In this document: one piece after another, positions 1 to 8,610 of the stretch
Position numbering within the stretch: the first letter of the stretch is position 1
Layout of the letters: each line of letters opens with the position of its first letter
DNA from: Pseudobdellovibrionaceae bacterium
GTDB lineage: Bacteria > Bdellovibrionota > Bdellovibrionia > Bdellovibrionales > JAMPXM01
DNA length: 9,173 nt
NCBI GenBank assembly: GCA_913774795.1
Contig: CAJYIL010000493.1
Span: 1-9,173, forward strand
Direction: 5' to 3'
Position numbers and translations under genes: made by a program
The notes under the pieces: model-generated
What the model was told of the DNA's origin: nothing
What the model saw: the letters and a program-made list of their open reading frames with translations, nothing else
The model's database searches: none

Positions 1-791
1 TGAACACCAGCCCTTATGAGCTCGTTAGACAGCACTTTTGCCTTCATAAAAAGTTCCTGGTCTTCAACCTTGTAAGCAAGAATTTGAAGGTTAAATACCG
101 CCGCTCGCTCCTGGGCGTGTTCTGGACGCTTCTGAACCCTATCCTTTCAGCCCTCATGTATTACGTCGTTTTTCAGGTGATCCTAAAGATCCAGCGCGAG
201 AACTATTTGCTTCTCATGGTTTCCGGCGTGCTCGCCTTTAACTTCTTCGCTCAGAGCGTGTCTGAGGGTGTCACTCACTACGTCGATAACCAGAATTTGA
301 TCACTAAAATCGCATTGCCTCTTCAGGCATTTAATTTGTCCACGGTCGTGACAAACATGGTGACGCTCTTGGCCGGCGTGCCGGTCGTCATCGCGCTTGG
401 CCTCGCGACGGGCGTAACTCCCTCTCTCAACCTTCTCGCGCTGCCAGCTCTGCTCCTGTCTTTATTTCTGATCACTTATTCGTTTTCGATTATGGCGGCT
501 GTCACGTTCGTTTTTCTCCGCGATTTAAAACAAGTCGTGGCCTTAGTTCTTCAACTTCTATTCTACGGCACGCCGATCATTTACTCGACTGCCATGGTTC
601 CTGAGCAATTTCGATGGCTGTTGAAAGCGAACCCGCTAGCGACCGTAATTCCAGCGATTCAGGCCACATTCGTAGGAAGCCCGATAGATATGAGTACCAT
701 CTCCATTTCTCTGACGTGGGCTGTGCTCTTAACAATCGTCGCACTGTTCGTGGTTCGTTCGAAACGTCGCTCGGTTGTGGAGAATCTCTGA
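1..791 (+). CDS. wzm: ABC-2 type polysaccharide export permease (Wzm/KpsM-like), start codon cut by left edge
   Basis: Inner-membrane channel subunit that, with the next gene's ATPase, moves a lipid-linked O-antigen or capsule-type glycan to the periplasm. The frame is open to the left edge; bases 1-2 are TG followed in frame by AAC ACC AGC, so the start codon is probably an NTG one base outside the window, giving about 263 residues, the usual family length. The in-frame TTG at 84 would remove the amphipathic N-terminal segment (ELVRQHF...NLVSKNLK) that precedes the family-typical KVKYRRSLLG stretch, so it is rejected as the start. After that come about six hydrophobic segments, including the LLNPILSALMYYVVF helix, the GTPIIYS region and a final helix ending in a basic tail (RSKRRS). 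Its stop overlaps the wzt start (TGATG). Family identity is strong; the exported sugar is inferred from neighbours. Confidence 0.9.
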   Translation, partial: NTSPYELVRQHFCLHKKFLVFNLVSKNLKVKYRRSLLGVFWTLLNPILSALMYYVVFQVILKIQRENYLLLMVSGVLAFNFFAQSVSEGVTHYVDNQNLITKIALPLQAFNLSTVVTNMVTLLAGVPVVIALGLATGVTPSLNLLALPALLLSLFLITYSFSIMAAVTFVFLRDLKQVVALVLQLLFYGTPIIYSTAMVPEQFRWLLKANPLATVIPAIQATFVGSPIDMSTISISLTWAVLLTIVALFVVRSKRRSVVENL

Positions 792-1572
792 TGTCTCCCG
801 TGATTCGATTCGACCACGTCTCAAAGGGATTCACATACTGGGCCGAGCGAAGTATGTCGCTCAAAACCAAGCTCGTTCAACTCGCGAGAGGTAAGTTCGG
901 CGGCGGAGAAAAGCACAACATCAGCGTCCTAAAGGACGTCTCCTTCTCGATAATGCCGGGAGAATTCGTCGCCATCATGGGCAAGAACGGCGCTGGGAAA
1001 AGTACAACGTTAAAGCTGATCTCCGGCATTTACGAACCTGACCGAGGCCAGATTAGCATTCAGGGGACGATCGCACCTTTGATTGAACTCGGTGCAGGCT
1101 TCGACATGGAGCTCAGTGGTTACGAAAACATTTTCTTAAACGCTTCGATCATCGGGTTCTCTCGTGCTGAAACGTTGAGCGCTGTTCAGTCGATTATAGA
1201 CTTTAGCGAACTCGGCGAACTCATTCACATGCCCCTTAAAAATTACTCAAGCGGCATGCTTGTTAGATTGGGATTCTCGATTGCGACCCACATCGATGCG
1301 GCGACTATTTTGGTCGACGAAGTTCTTGCCGTAGGAGATGCGGGTTTTCAGGAAAAATGTATTCGCAAGGTGCAGGAGCTTTATGCACGCGGGAAAACTA
1401 TTGTCCTGGTCACGCATAGTCCTGAACAGGTGAGATCGTTCGCCAAGAGGACGATTATTTTCGACAACGGCAAGCTTCTTTTCGACGGCGACGTTGAAAC
1501 TGGCATCGGACATTATTTGAATCGCTTTGAGAATCCTTTTATTGAGGGCGCGGCGAGAGATCGGAGTAAAGA

Positions 1573-1576
<4 letters not shown>
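791..1576 (+). CDS. wzt: Polysaccharide ABC exporter ATPase (Wzt/KpsT-like), short form
   Basis: Cytoplasmic nucleotide-binding subunit that powers glycan export through the upstream permease. The 261-residue product starts at ATG 791, which overlaps the permease stop and has GGAG at 779-782, 8 nt upstream. The frame is open further upstream but that part only overlaps wzm. Visible motifs: Walker A GKNGAGKS at residues 64-71, the ABC signature YSSGM at 152-156, Walker B TILVDE at 172-177 and the H-loop histidine at 209. The segment between Walker A and the signature (APLIELGAGFDMELSGYENI) is typical of polysaccharide and teichoic acid exporters. The protein ends about 50 residues after the H-loop, so the C-terminal carbohydrate-binding domain found in long Wzt proteins (such as E. 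coli O8/O9a) is absent. This resembles exporters of the Klebsiella O2a type, which do not need a terminal cap on the glycan. Confidence 0.93.
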
Positions 1577-2556
<980 letters not shown>

Positions 2557-2563
2557 GGTGCAG

Positions 2564-3526
2564 GTGACGAAGCGCTCAATATTCATCACCGGTGGTTCAG
2601 GTTTCGTCGGTCGCCACGTCGCCGCAGCCCTCGAGGCGCGCGGCCATCTTGTGTCTGCACCTGATGTTCGTCTCGATGACATCGAGGGTTTAACATCTCA
2701 ACTGTCGTCGCGTAATTGGGATTTTATTTTCCACTTCGCGGCTGTTAGCTCGTTCGCGTTCTGCGAACAAAATCCTGATCTGGCATTCGAGACTAACGTG
2801 AATGGAACAAGGACCATCTGTGAATTGGCGTCTGAGCTCACACCGGCAGCTCGCCTTATCTTCGCCAGTACCGGTCAGGTGTATAAAATCTCGGAAGGTC
2901 CGCTCACCGAAGAGTCGCCCGTAGAGCCCAGAACCGTGTACGCGAAGACGAAGCTCGAAGCCGAGAAAATCGTCGCGTTGTCTGCCGAACGAGGGCTGAA
3001 ATCGATCATACTGCGTATCTTCAATCACACGCATCACACACAAAGCCCCTCATTCTTCCTGCCTGGCATTTTTGACCAGCTCAAGAAGGCGGAGGATCGG
3101 CAGGCTTCGTTAATGGTCGGCAACTTGGAAATTGAACGCGATCTCGGGGCGATTTCAGACCTCCAGCGCGCGATGGCTTCCCTTGTCGATTCGAGCAATA
3201 CTCTGCACCAGTATGAACTGTTCAATCTGTGTAGTGGCCACGCGCGATCTTTGAAGACCCTCGTCAAACGCTTAAGTCAGAAGATGGGCGTAGACGCTAC
3301 ACTCGAGATTGACCCGGCGCGATTCAGACCTGATGAGCCCAAAAGGCTCGTGGGATCCTACGAAAAGTTCTCACTCGCCACCGGATGGCAGCCCGTCTCA
3401 GGTACCGACGATCAGTTTCTCGACAGCTTTCTGGGCCCGGTGACGCCCGTAGAAAGCCCTAGACAAACTTCTGAGAACTTTGGTGTTATCGCCCCTCCGT
3501 CAGCACAGAAAAAAGAGGCCCCGTGA
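2564..3526 (+). CDS. rmd: GDP-4-keto-6-deoxy-D-mannose reductase-like SDR (probable GDP-D-rhamnose synthesis)
   Basis: Extended SDR that probably reduces the Gmd product at C4 to give GDP-D-rhamnose. GTG 2564 is preferred as start: it is 7 nt after gmd, TAAGG at 2554-2558 lies 5 nt upstream, and the beta-1 strand follows at once. TTG 2519 and GTG 2558 are alternatives. The 320-residue product has TGGSGFVG at residues 9-16, ASTGQVY at 101-107 and the catalytic Y126-x3-K130 (YAKTK). RMD-like blocks are LRIFNHTHHTQSPSF (150-164), VGNLEIERDLGAISD (185-199) and the C-terminal RPDEPKRLVGSYEKFSLATGW. The usual HxGPGQ-type loop is HTHHTQ here. About 33 residues at the C-terminus (from 288) are a Pro/Ser-rich extension beyond the domain. 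A talose-forming reductase (Tld type), which acts on the same substrate with opposite stereochemistry, cannot be excluded. Confidence 0.78.
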   Translation: MTKRSIFITGGSGFVGRHVAAALEARGHLVSAPDVRLDDIEGLTSQLSSRNWDFIFHFAAVSSFAFCEQNPDLAFETNVNGTRTICELASELTPAARLIFASTGQVYKISEGPLTEESPVEPRTVYAKTKLEAEKIVALSAERGLKSIILRIFNHTHHTQSPSFFLPGIFDQLKKAEDRQASLMVGNLEIERDLGAISDLQRAMASLVDSSNTLHQYELFNLCSGHARSLKTLVKRLSQKMGVDATLEIDPARFRPDEPKRLVGSYEKFSLATGWQPVSGTDDQFLDSFLGPVTPVESPRQTSENFGVIAPPSAQKKEAP

Positions 3527-4629
3527 AGAGAATTCCGGTTGCGAACGCAGTCCTCAACGGCAACGAAAAACAGTACGTAAATGATTGTTTAGATACCGCT
3601 TGGATCTCATCCAACGGGAAGTACATAGCCCGTTTCGAATCTGAGTTCGCGGAAAAACTTAAAACTCAGCACGCGCTCTCATGTTGCAATGGCACAGTTG
3701 CTCTTCACTTAGCGCTTCTGGCGCTAGATGTCGGGCCTGGAGACGAAGTCGTTTGCCCAACGCTGACGTACATCGCGACAGCCAATGCCGTTAAGTACGT
3801 GGGAGCTCAGCTAGTTCTCGCAGATTGCGACCCAAAGACGTGGTGTATCTCGCCTACCTCACTCGAAAGTAGAATAACGTCCAAGACGAAAGCGATCATC
3901 GTCGTCCATCTCTACGGACATCCCGTCGATATGGGGCCGATCATGAAGATCGCAAACGAACGTGGGATCCCCGTTGTTGAAGACTGCGCGGAGTCTTTAG
4001 GCGCGACCTACAATGGACAGATGACAGGAACGATCGGCGCAATCGGCACTTTCAGTTTCTTCGGGAATAAAACGCTGACGACCGGTGAAGGCGGAATGGT
4101 GACGACGTCGTCGAAAGTTCTCGCTGACAAGATGCGCCTTTTGAAGGGTCAGGGCATGGACCCAGCACGACGTTATTGGCATCCCATCGTCGGGTACAAC
4201 TACCGTATGACAAACATCGAAGCCGCGATCGGGTGTGCTCAGCTCGAAAAGATCGATTGGCATCTCGAGCAGCGGCGGCGGGTTGCTTCGACTTATCGCC
4301 GCCACCTCGAAGGCAAACCCGGCATAGAGCTTCCGACTGAAGCTTCGTGGGCCTACCACACTTACTGGATGTTCACAGTTAGAGTCACGGGCGCCAATGC
4401 AGAGAGACGCGACCGTATCATGCAAGAACTCGATCGCAATTGCATCGAAACGCGACCGATCTTTTACTGCATGCACCAGATGCCTCCTCATTATTCCGAA
4501 GAGAAGTTTCCGGTCTCCGAAGCCGTATCGGCAAGCGGGATCAATTTACCAACGTTCGCGACGCTGACCGATGACGAAATCGCACGAGTTTGCGCAGAAC
4601 TCGTTAAAGCCGTTGAGAGCGTGCCTTAA
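3523..4629 (+). CDS. per: GDP-perosamine synthase, PLP-dependent DegT/DnrJ/EryC1 aminotransferase
   Basis: Transfers an amino group, normally from glutamate, to C4 of GDP-4-keto-6-deoxymannose to form GDP-perosamine. The 368-residue product starts at GTG 3523, overlapping the rmd stop (GTGA), with AGAGG at 3514-3518 as ribosome binding site. Visible blocks: CLDTAWISSNGKYIARFE (residues 22-39), NGTVALHLALLAL (56-68), GDEVVCPTLTYIATANAV (73-90), VHLYGHP (128-134), VVEDCAESLG (151-160) with D154 as the PLP ring-nitrogen partner, and FFGNKTLTTGEGGM with the Schiff-base lysine at K183. GQGMDPARRYWHPIVGYNYRMTN (209-231) is typical of Per/RfbE proteins rather than generic DegT enzymes. The gene sits just after gmd/rmd and two genes before a NeuD/PerB-like acetyltransferase, which fits the GDP-N-acetylperosamine pathway. 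Confidence 0.92.
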   Translation: MKRIPVANAVLNGNEKQYVNDCLDTAWISSNGKYIARFESEFAEKLKTQHALSCCNGTVALHLALLALDVGPGDEVVCPTLTYIATANAVKYVGAQLVLADCDPKTWCISPTSLESRITSKTKAIIVVHLYGHPVDMGPIMKIANERGIPVVEDCAESLGATYNGQMTGTIGAIGTFSFFGNKTLTTGEGGMVTTSSKVLADKMRLLKGQGMDPARRYWHPIVGYNYRMTNIEAAIGCAQLEKIDWHLEQRRRVASTYRRHLEGKPGIELPTEASWAYHTYWMFTVRVTGANAERRDRIMQELDRNCIETRPIFYCMHQMPPHYSEEKFPVSEAVSASGINLPTFATLTDDEIARVCAELVKAVESVP

Positions 4630-4633
4630 ACCG

Positions 4634-5908
4634 ATGAGACTTCTGTACGCCGGTAACCACCCGACCCTGCGCGAAAGCGATCTAAGGATCTTGCTGGACA
4701 GCGGATTCGAGGTCGTTCCGACGTTGTTTCACATTCAGTTCCGCGGGCATTTTCGCATTGATCCGAGAGCGAGCGACGATCCGCTTCGGCCGATCAACCG
4801 GGAATGGAAAGCGAAAACAACACTCGACCCTGTGACTGTCGAAAAAATTCAGAAGGTGAATCTCTATCGCATCACGGATTTGCCTTTTACCTATTGCATG
4901 TCTGAAGTCGCGAGCGGCGACAGCACATTCATGTTTGCAGGTCAGGTTTCACAGGAAGAACAGGCGCTCCTGAACGAGCATTTCGATGTCATCGTCGTTC
5001 AAAGTTTTCCGTCTATCGTTCCTAGACTGCTCGAGTGGTTTAAAGGCATCGTCATTTTTAGAGTTTTCGGAAATGAACAACCTGGTTTCAGTGTTTGGAA
5101 CTGGTATAAATCTGAGCACTATATCGAAAATCGCCTGAATTGGTTTCTAAAAGGTCAACGTTACATTTCAGCGAACGTTTTCAAAGGCATTGAAGAAACT
5201 GAGAGACCCGAAATCTTGGGTCAAAATCCAATGACATTGCATTCGGTGATCCAAGAAGTCATTGCGAATGAAGTGGGAAAGAACCGATGGATTGGCGACG
5301 GCGATAGCGACGGCAATTATATCGCGACAAACATATCTTATCTGGACCATTCGAAGTCATGGCAGAACTATTACGAAGAATTCAAAGCTGAATTTGACGG
5401 CCTTCCGTTTCGAGTCTTTGGAAAAAATGATTTGTCTGCTCCTTATTGCCAGCTCGACCCTCGGATTCAACCTTTCATCGCTGAGGCCGATACTTATCTC
5501 TCGAAGTATGCCGGCGCGCGTGTATTCTGCAACATCGGCCGATTGAAACAGCATTCTCAGTACACGCCTTTTGAGTGCGTTGCTCTCGGCGTTCCCACTC
5601 TGTTTCTCGAGACGAGTGCTATCGGCTATGAACTCAAATCAATGTTCCCTGCCGCTGGCGATGAACTTCGCGAGGGCGGTATGGTGAAGGACCTCGCCGA
5701 GATGCGCTTGGTCGCAGAACAATGCTTAAAGGACAAAGAAGTCGGCAGATCGATTTCGAATAAGCAGCGCGATCTCTTTCTCAATTGCTTCGGCTACTCA
5801 GCTGCTCTCAAACAAGGCGAAAAACTTTTTGAAAAATGTGAGGCTCTTTTGCGTGCTCCAGACGAGTCGATGTCCGTCGAACTAAATCAGCCAAGTCGTC
5901 ATTCGAAG
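4634..5908 (+). repeat. First half of the protein-level tandem duplication in the glycosyltransferase
   Basis: Residues 1 to about 425. This half aligns by eye with residues 428-795: L113/L516, R143/R547, G263/G656 and H307/H702 give offsets of 403, 404, 393 and 395. The duplication is old, since no extended nucleotide identity remains. This half keeps FECVALGVP around E314. Confidence 0.7.
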
Positions 5909-7273
5909 CACCGCATGCTGTGGGCTTTCGCCCATAAGGCCAATCGCAACGAAGAGCTGCCGGTTTGGCTCGATGCGGGCCTCGAAGTCGTTCCGATGAA
6001 AATGCCGTCGGCTCAAGCCGCCTATCAGGGTCATGACTACGACGATGAGTCGGCGCCAGATTATCCGAAATGGCGTGAGCGCTGCACGTTGAGTTTTTTG
6101 ACAGTCGAGTACCTGCGCGAAGCTCTCGATCCGTATCTCACATCGAAGAAACGAATTCCCAAACATATCATCAAGCATCTGAATGATCATTTCGGTTACG
6201 TCTACATCCCCGCACTGTATTCGATGGCCGCCAATCTTTTGCTTTCTGGCTATACGGGAATCTTACTCGTGAGATATTTCGGCCATTACCGACCTGGCAT
6301 GACTCTGGCCAAATTCAATTGGCCTATACTCGCTCCGGGCATCGGTATGCTTCCGCAATATTTCTTCTTGCCCGCGCTTCATGAGATACCCAAGCACGAA
6401 AGCCGGTGGTCGGCGCCGACAGCAAGAACATTTTATGTCCCCTACCTCCGACGCGATGAAAAGGTCATCAAAACCCGGTGGAGTGCAGAGCTGTCTGAGC
6501 CGTTGGTCGTCTCAGTGATGTCCGCCCTCTCCACGGAGCTCAATCACTACTATCGAAACTTCATTAAGTACTTCGGCCAATTCCCGTATCGCATCTACGG
6601 GAAAAACCGACATGAAGATCTCGAGAAAGCCGGCATTCGAGATCAATACGTCGGCGAACAGGTCGCGCGCGAAGAAGATCTTCATGAAAAGCTGGCGAGA
6701 GCCCGCGTCTACATCGACCCCGGGCTCGTCGATCATCACTGTCACTACACGGTTATCGAAACGATCCTCATGGAGATTCCTTCTTTGTTCTGGAGTCGCG
6801 GCGGGGTCGCTAATGAGCTGAAAACGAAATTTTCCACCACAGAACTTAAGTCTCTAGGTATGTTCGACACTTGGGAAGAAATCGCGGCAGAGACTCAACA
6901 ACTTCTGTTTGATCCTGAACGAGCGCGTTCTCTGTCGCTGGCTCAACGAGAGATCCACGCATTCATCAAACGGGACCAAGTGCTCGAATCGATGAGAAAA
7001 GTGATCGCGGCGGGCGACGATTACTTCGCTCGCCAAAACTCGCTCGATATACGCGCCCAAGTCCAGCTTGCAAAGATTTTGATCCGAACGAACCTTTTGA
7101 TCTTCAGAGTTCCGATGCGGATCATCCGAGTGGGCCGGCAGTTCATGGCGGCGGCGCGACTGAGCCGAACACTCTTCCGGCTTACACTGGTTTACGCAGG
7201 CCTGCGAGAGGATCAGTGGGGCCTCCGGATGAAGATGCAGCGCTTTCTCCAATCGAGAGGTTTGTCAGAATGA
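4634..7273 (+). CDS. Two-domain (internally duplicated) GT-B-like glycosyltransferase
   Basis: I do not recognise a named gene. The 879-residue product starts at ATG 4634, 4 nt after per, where the first Rossmann-type strand begins (MRLLYAGNHPTLRESD); the in-frame ATG 4571 would overlap per by 59 nt. Two diverged halves are visible, about 1-425 and 428-795. Paired blocks: MRLLYAG/RMLWAFA with GFEVVP/GLEVVP; LNEHF 113 and LNDHF 516; FRVFGNEQPG near 143 and VRYFGHYRPG near 547; FRVFGKN (G263) and YRIYGKN (G656); HSQYTPFE 307-314 and HCHYTVIE 702-709, each followed by a P-[TS]-LF strand and, later, EL. The last block is shaped like the C-terminal donor-site region of GT-B enzymes (FECVALGVPTLF). 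The tail from about 796 is strongly basic and hydrophobic, possibly for membrane association. Context points to building the perosamine/rhamnose glycan; linkage and donor are unknown. Confidence 0.75.
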   Translation: MRLLYAGNHPTLRESDLRILLDSGFEVVPTLFHIQFRGHFRIDPRASDDPLRPINREWKAKTTLDPVTVEKIQKVNLYRITDLPFTYCMSEVASGDSTFMFAGQVSQEEQALLNEHFDVIVVQSFPSIVPRLLEWFKGIVIFRVFGNEQPGFSVWNWYKSEHYIENRLNWFLKGQRYISANVFKGIEETERPEILGQNPMTLHSVIQEVIANEVGKNRWIGDGDSDGNYIATNISYLDHSKSWQNYYEEFKAEFDGLPFRVFGKNDLSAPYCQLDPRIQPFIAEADTYLSKYAGARVFCNIGRLKQHSQYTPFECVALGVPTLFLETSAIGYELKSMFPAAGDELREGGMVKDLAEMRLVAEQCLKDKEVGRSISNKQRDLFLNCFGYSAALKQGEKLFEKCEALLRAPDESMSVELNQPSRHSKHRMLWAFAHKANRNEELPVWLDAGLEVVPMKMPSAQAAYQGHDYDDESAPDYPKWRERCTLSFLTVEYLREALDPYLTSKKRIPKHIIKHLNDHFGYVYIPALYSMAANLLLSGYTGILLVRYFGHYRPGMTLAKFNWPILAPGIGMLPQYFFLPALHEIPKHESRWSAPTARTFYVPYLRRDEKVIKTRWSAELSEPLVVSVMSALSTELNHYYRNFIKYFGQFPYRIYGKNRHEDLEKAGIRDQYVGEQVAREEDLHEKLARARVYIDPGLVDHHCHYTVIETILMEIPSLFWSRGGVANELKTKFSTTELKSLGMFDTWEEIAAETQQLLFDPERARSLSLAQREIHAFIKRDQVLESMRKVIAAGDDYFARQNSLDIRAQVQLAKILIRTNLLIFRVPMRIIRVGRQFMAAARLSRTLFRLTLVYAGLREDQWGLRMKMQRFLQSRGLSE
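5909..7018 (+). repeat. Second half of the protein-level tandem duplication in the glycosyltransferase
   Basis: Residues about 426-795. It opens with HRMLWAFAHKANR, paired with the MRLLYAGNHPTLR opening of the first half, and carries WRERCTLSFLTVEYL, paired with WKAKTTLDPVTVEKI. The donor-site-like block is HCHYTVIETILMEIPSLFW around E709. It is diverged from the first half, so the two may have different acceptors or linkages, or one may be inactive. Confidence 0.68.
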
Positions 7274-7914
7274 AGGATGTACTTATCTTCGGCGCCGGCG
7301 GCCATGCGAAAGTGGTCGCTGATATCTTGCTGCAATCAGGTCGTTCAAAAGTTCGCGCATTCGTCGACGATCGCCTAGCTGGCCAAAGCCTTTTAGGTAT
7401 TCCCGTCATCGAAGAGAAAGCAGCTTGGCTCGAGGAGAACTGCGACGCTCTTGTTGCAATCGGCGACAACTTCATCAGAAGCAAAGTCGTGAAGAAGATC
7501 CTGGATTACGCACCCGCCATTTCGTTCGGGACGGCAGTTCATCCAACTGCCGTAATCGCGAGTCACGTAATTCTGGGTACTGGAGTCGTAGTCATGGCGA
7601 ACGCGGTAATTAATTCCGCAACCGAGATTGGCGCGCATTGCATTGTCAACACCTCAGCCTCGGTTGACCACGATTGCGTGCTATCAGCTTTTTCCAGTAT
7701 CGCGCCAGGTGCCACACTTGGAGGCAACTGCATGATCGGGGATTACTCTGCTGTTTCCATTGGCGCAGTCCTCATACACGGGATCAGAGTCGGCGAGCAC
7801 ACGGTTGTCGGCGCAGGATCGACTGTGACGTCTCATTTACCTGCAAACATCGTAGCGTACGGTTCACCCGCCAAAGAGATCCGGAATCGCACGGTCGGCG
7901 AGCGGTACCTCTAG
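7270..7914 (+). CDS. Sugar acyltransferase, NeuD/PglD family; probable GDP-perosamine N-acetyltransferase (PerB-like)
   Basis: Probably uses acetyl-CoA to N-acetylate the 4-amino group of GDP-perosamine in the cytosol. The 214-residue product starts at ATG 7270, overlapping the glycosyltransferase stop (ATGA), with GAGAGG at 7255-7260; the frame is open upstream but lacks family sequence there. The N-terminal Rossmann-like nucleotide-sugar domain has VLIFGAGGHAKVV (residues 4-16) and FVDD (31-34). The C-terminal left-handed beta-helix has hexapeptide repeats from about 88 to 190, including VHPTAVIASHVILGTG and SIAPGATLGGNCMIGDYS. The expected general base is H134 in SVDHDC. The YGSPAKEIR ending (197-205) is typical. 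The family also acylates UDP-bacillosamine precursors (PglD) and sialic acid (NeuD), so the GDP-perosamine substrate is inferred from the nearby per gene. Confidence 0.85.
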   Translation: MKDVLIFGAGGHAKVVADILLQSGRSKVRAFVDDRLAGQSLLGIPVIEEKAAWLEENCDALVAIGDNFIRSKVVKKILDYAPAISFGTAVHPTAVIASHVILGTGVVVMANAVINSATEIGAHCIVNTSASVDHDCVLSAFSSIAPGATLGGNCMIGDYSAVSIGAVLIHGIRVGEHTVVGAGSTVTSHLPANIVAYGSPAKEIRNRTVGERYL

Positions 7915-8610
7915 TCAATCTGGCAAAACATGAATCGAGTCGAGCGCATATCCGTAATCGCCTGGTTTCATTTGTGCGCTGATTTCCAGGACGTTCCCTC
8001 GGGCGAGCAGGAGCCCAGCGGGAATTCGAGCGACAAGCCTCAAGTCACCTGGCCATGACGTTCTCAGCTCGTGACCGTTAAGACTGAGTTTCATCGTTTC
8101 GCCGATTTTCGGTATTCCAAACGAGGTGAATTCGAGTTGGACGAGATAAGATCCAGAAGCTGGCTCAAGATCGAACTGCAAGTAAGTTTTGGGCTCGTTC
8201 GCCCAGACCAGCGACCGATGTCTAACCTTTCTTATATCCCAAGTCGCATCTCCCCAGCCTGTTCCCCGCGTTGGAATATCCATGCTCCAGTAATCTCCGA
8301 AGCTGGTTCTGAATTCATTTTTTGGCACCGACCTTTCTCTGAATAGACCCGCGCCTATTACCCCCATCGATTGCTTCAAAAACAGCGGCTCGCTCCTCCG
8401 CCTATCTCCGGTAATGGAGCCATCTGCGTTAATGGTCATTTGCACCATTTCTTCGGCTTTGAACGATTCGTAAATTTTGCCTGAGCCCTCAATTCGCACT
8501 GTCCAACCTTCTCGAGTTTCGAAACACCGCGGACGGCCTGAATTGAAGTAAAATGATGACATCAGGCGATCCGGTTCTGAGCACACAATCGAACGCACAG
8601 GACGTGACAA
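7915..8610 (-). CDS. Soluble C-terminal part of the same broken gene, beta-sandwich-like region
   Basis: Minus-strand frame from TTG 8610 (ATG 8562 is an alternative start) to TGA 7915-7917, up to 231 residues. It overlaps the upstream frame by 122 nt and begins just after an in-frame stop at 8617-8619, so it is more likely the frameshifted 3' end of the membrane protein gene than a separate gene. No signal peptide or membrane segment is seen. The N-terminal part reads SRPVRSIVCSEPDRLMSSF. The C-terminal half has alternating strands (GTGWGDATWDIRKV, TYLQFDLEPASGSYLVQLEF, MKLSLNGHEL, NVLEISAQMKPGDYGYALDS) that suggest a jelly-roll or carbohydrate-binding-like fold; this is inferred from pattern only. 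The stop abuts the stop of the convergent acetyltransferase gene with no gap. Confidence 0.55.
   Translation of the reverse strand: MSRPVRSIVCSEPDRLMSSFYFNSGRPRCFETREGWTVRIEGSGKIYESFKAEEMVQMTINADGSITGDRRRSEPLFLKQSMGVIGAGLFRERSVPKNEFRTSFGDYWSMDIPTRGTGWGDATWDIRKVRHRSLVWANEPKTYLQFDLEPASGSYLVQLEFTSFGIPKIGETMKLSLNGHELRTSWPGDLRLVARIPAGLLLARGNVLEISAQMKPGDYGYALDSIHVLPD

Noticed and set aside
614..790. 59-codon upstream extension of the wzt frame
   Set aside because: It lies inside wzm in another frame and has no ABC-domain sequence; ATG 791 has a good ribosome binding site and the family N-terminus.
3997..4491. 164-codon minus-strand open frame
   Set aside because: Antisense shadow of per, with no recognisable domain, and its frame follows the codon structure of the real gene.
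4571..4633. ATG 4571 start for the two-domain glycosyltransferase
   Set aside because: It would overlap per by 59 nt; the added residues only shadow the per C-terminus and the first beta-strand starts at ATG 4634.
6854..7252. 132-codon minus-strand open frame
   Set aside because: Antisense shadow of the C-terminal part of the glycosyltransferase gene.
8071..8346. 91-codon plus-strand open frame
   Set aside because: Antisense to the C-terminal part of the minus-strand gene, whose sequence has clear strand patterning; no plus-strand domain or ribosome binding site was seen.
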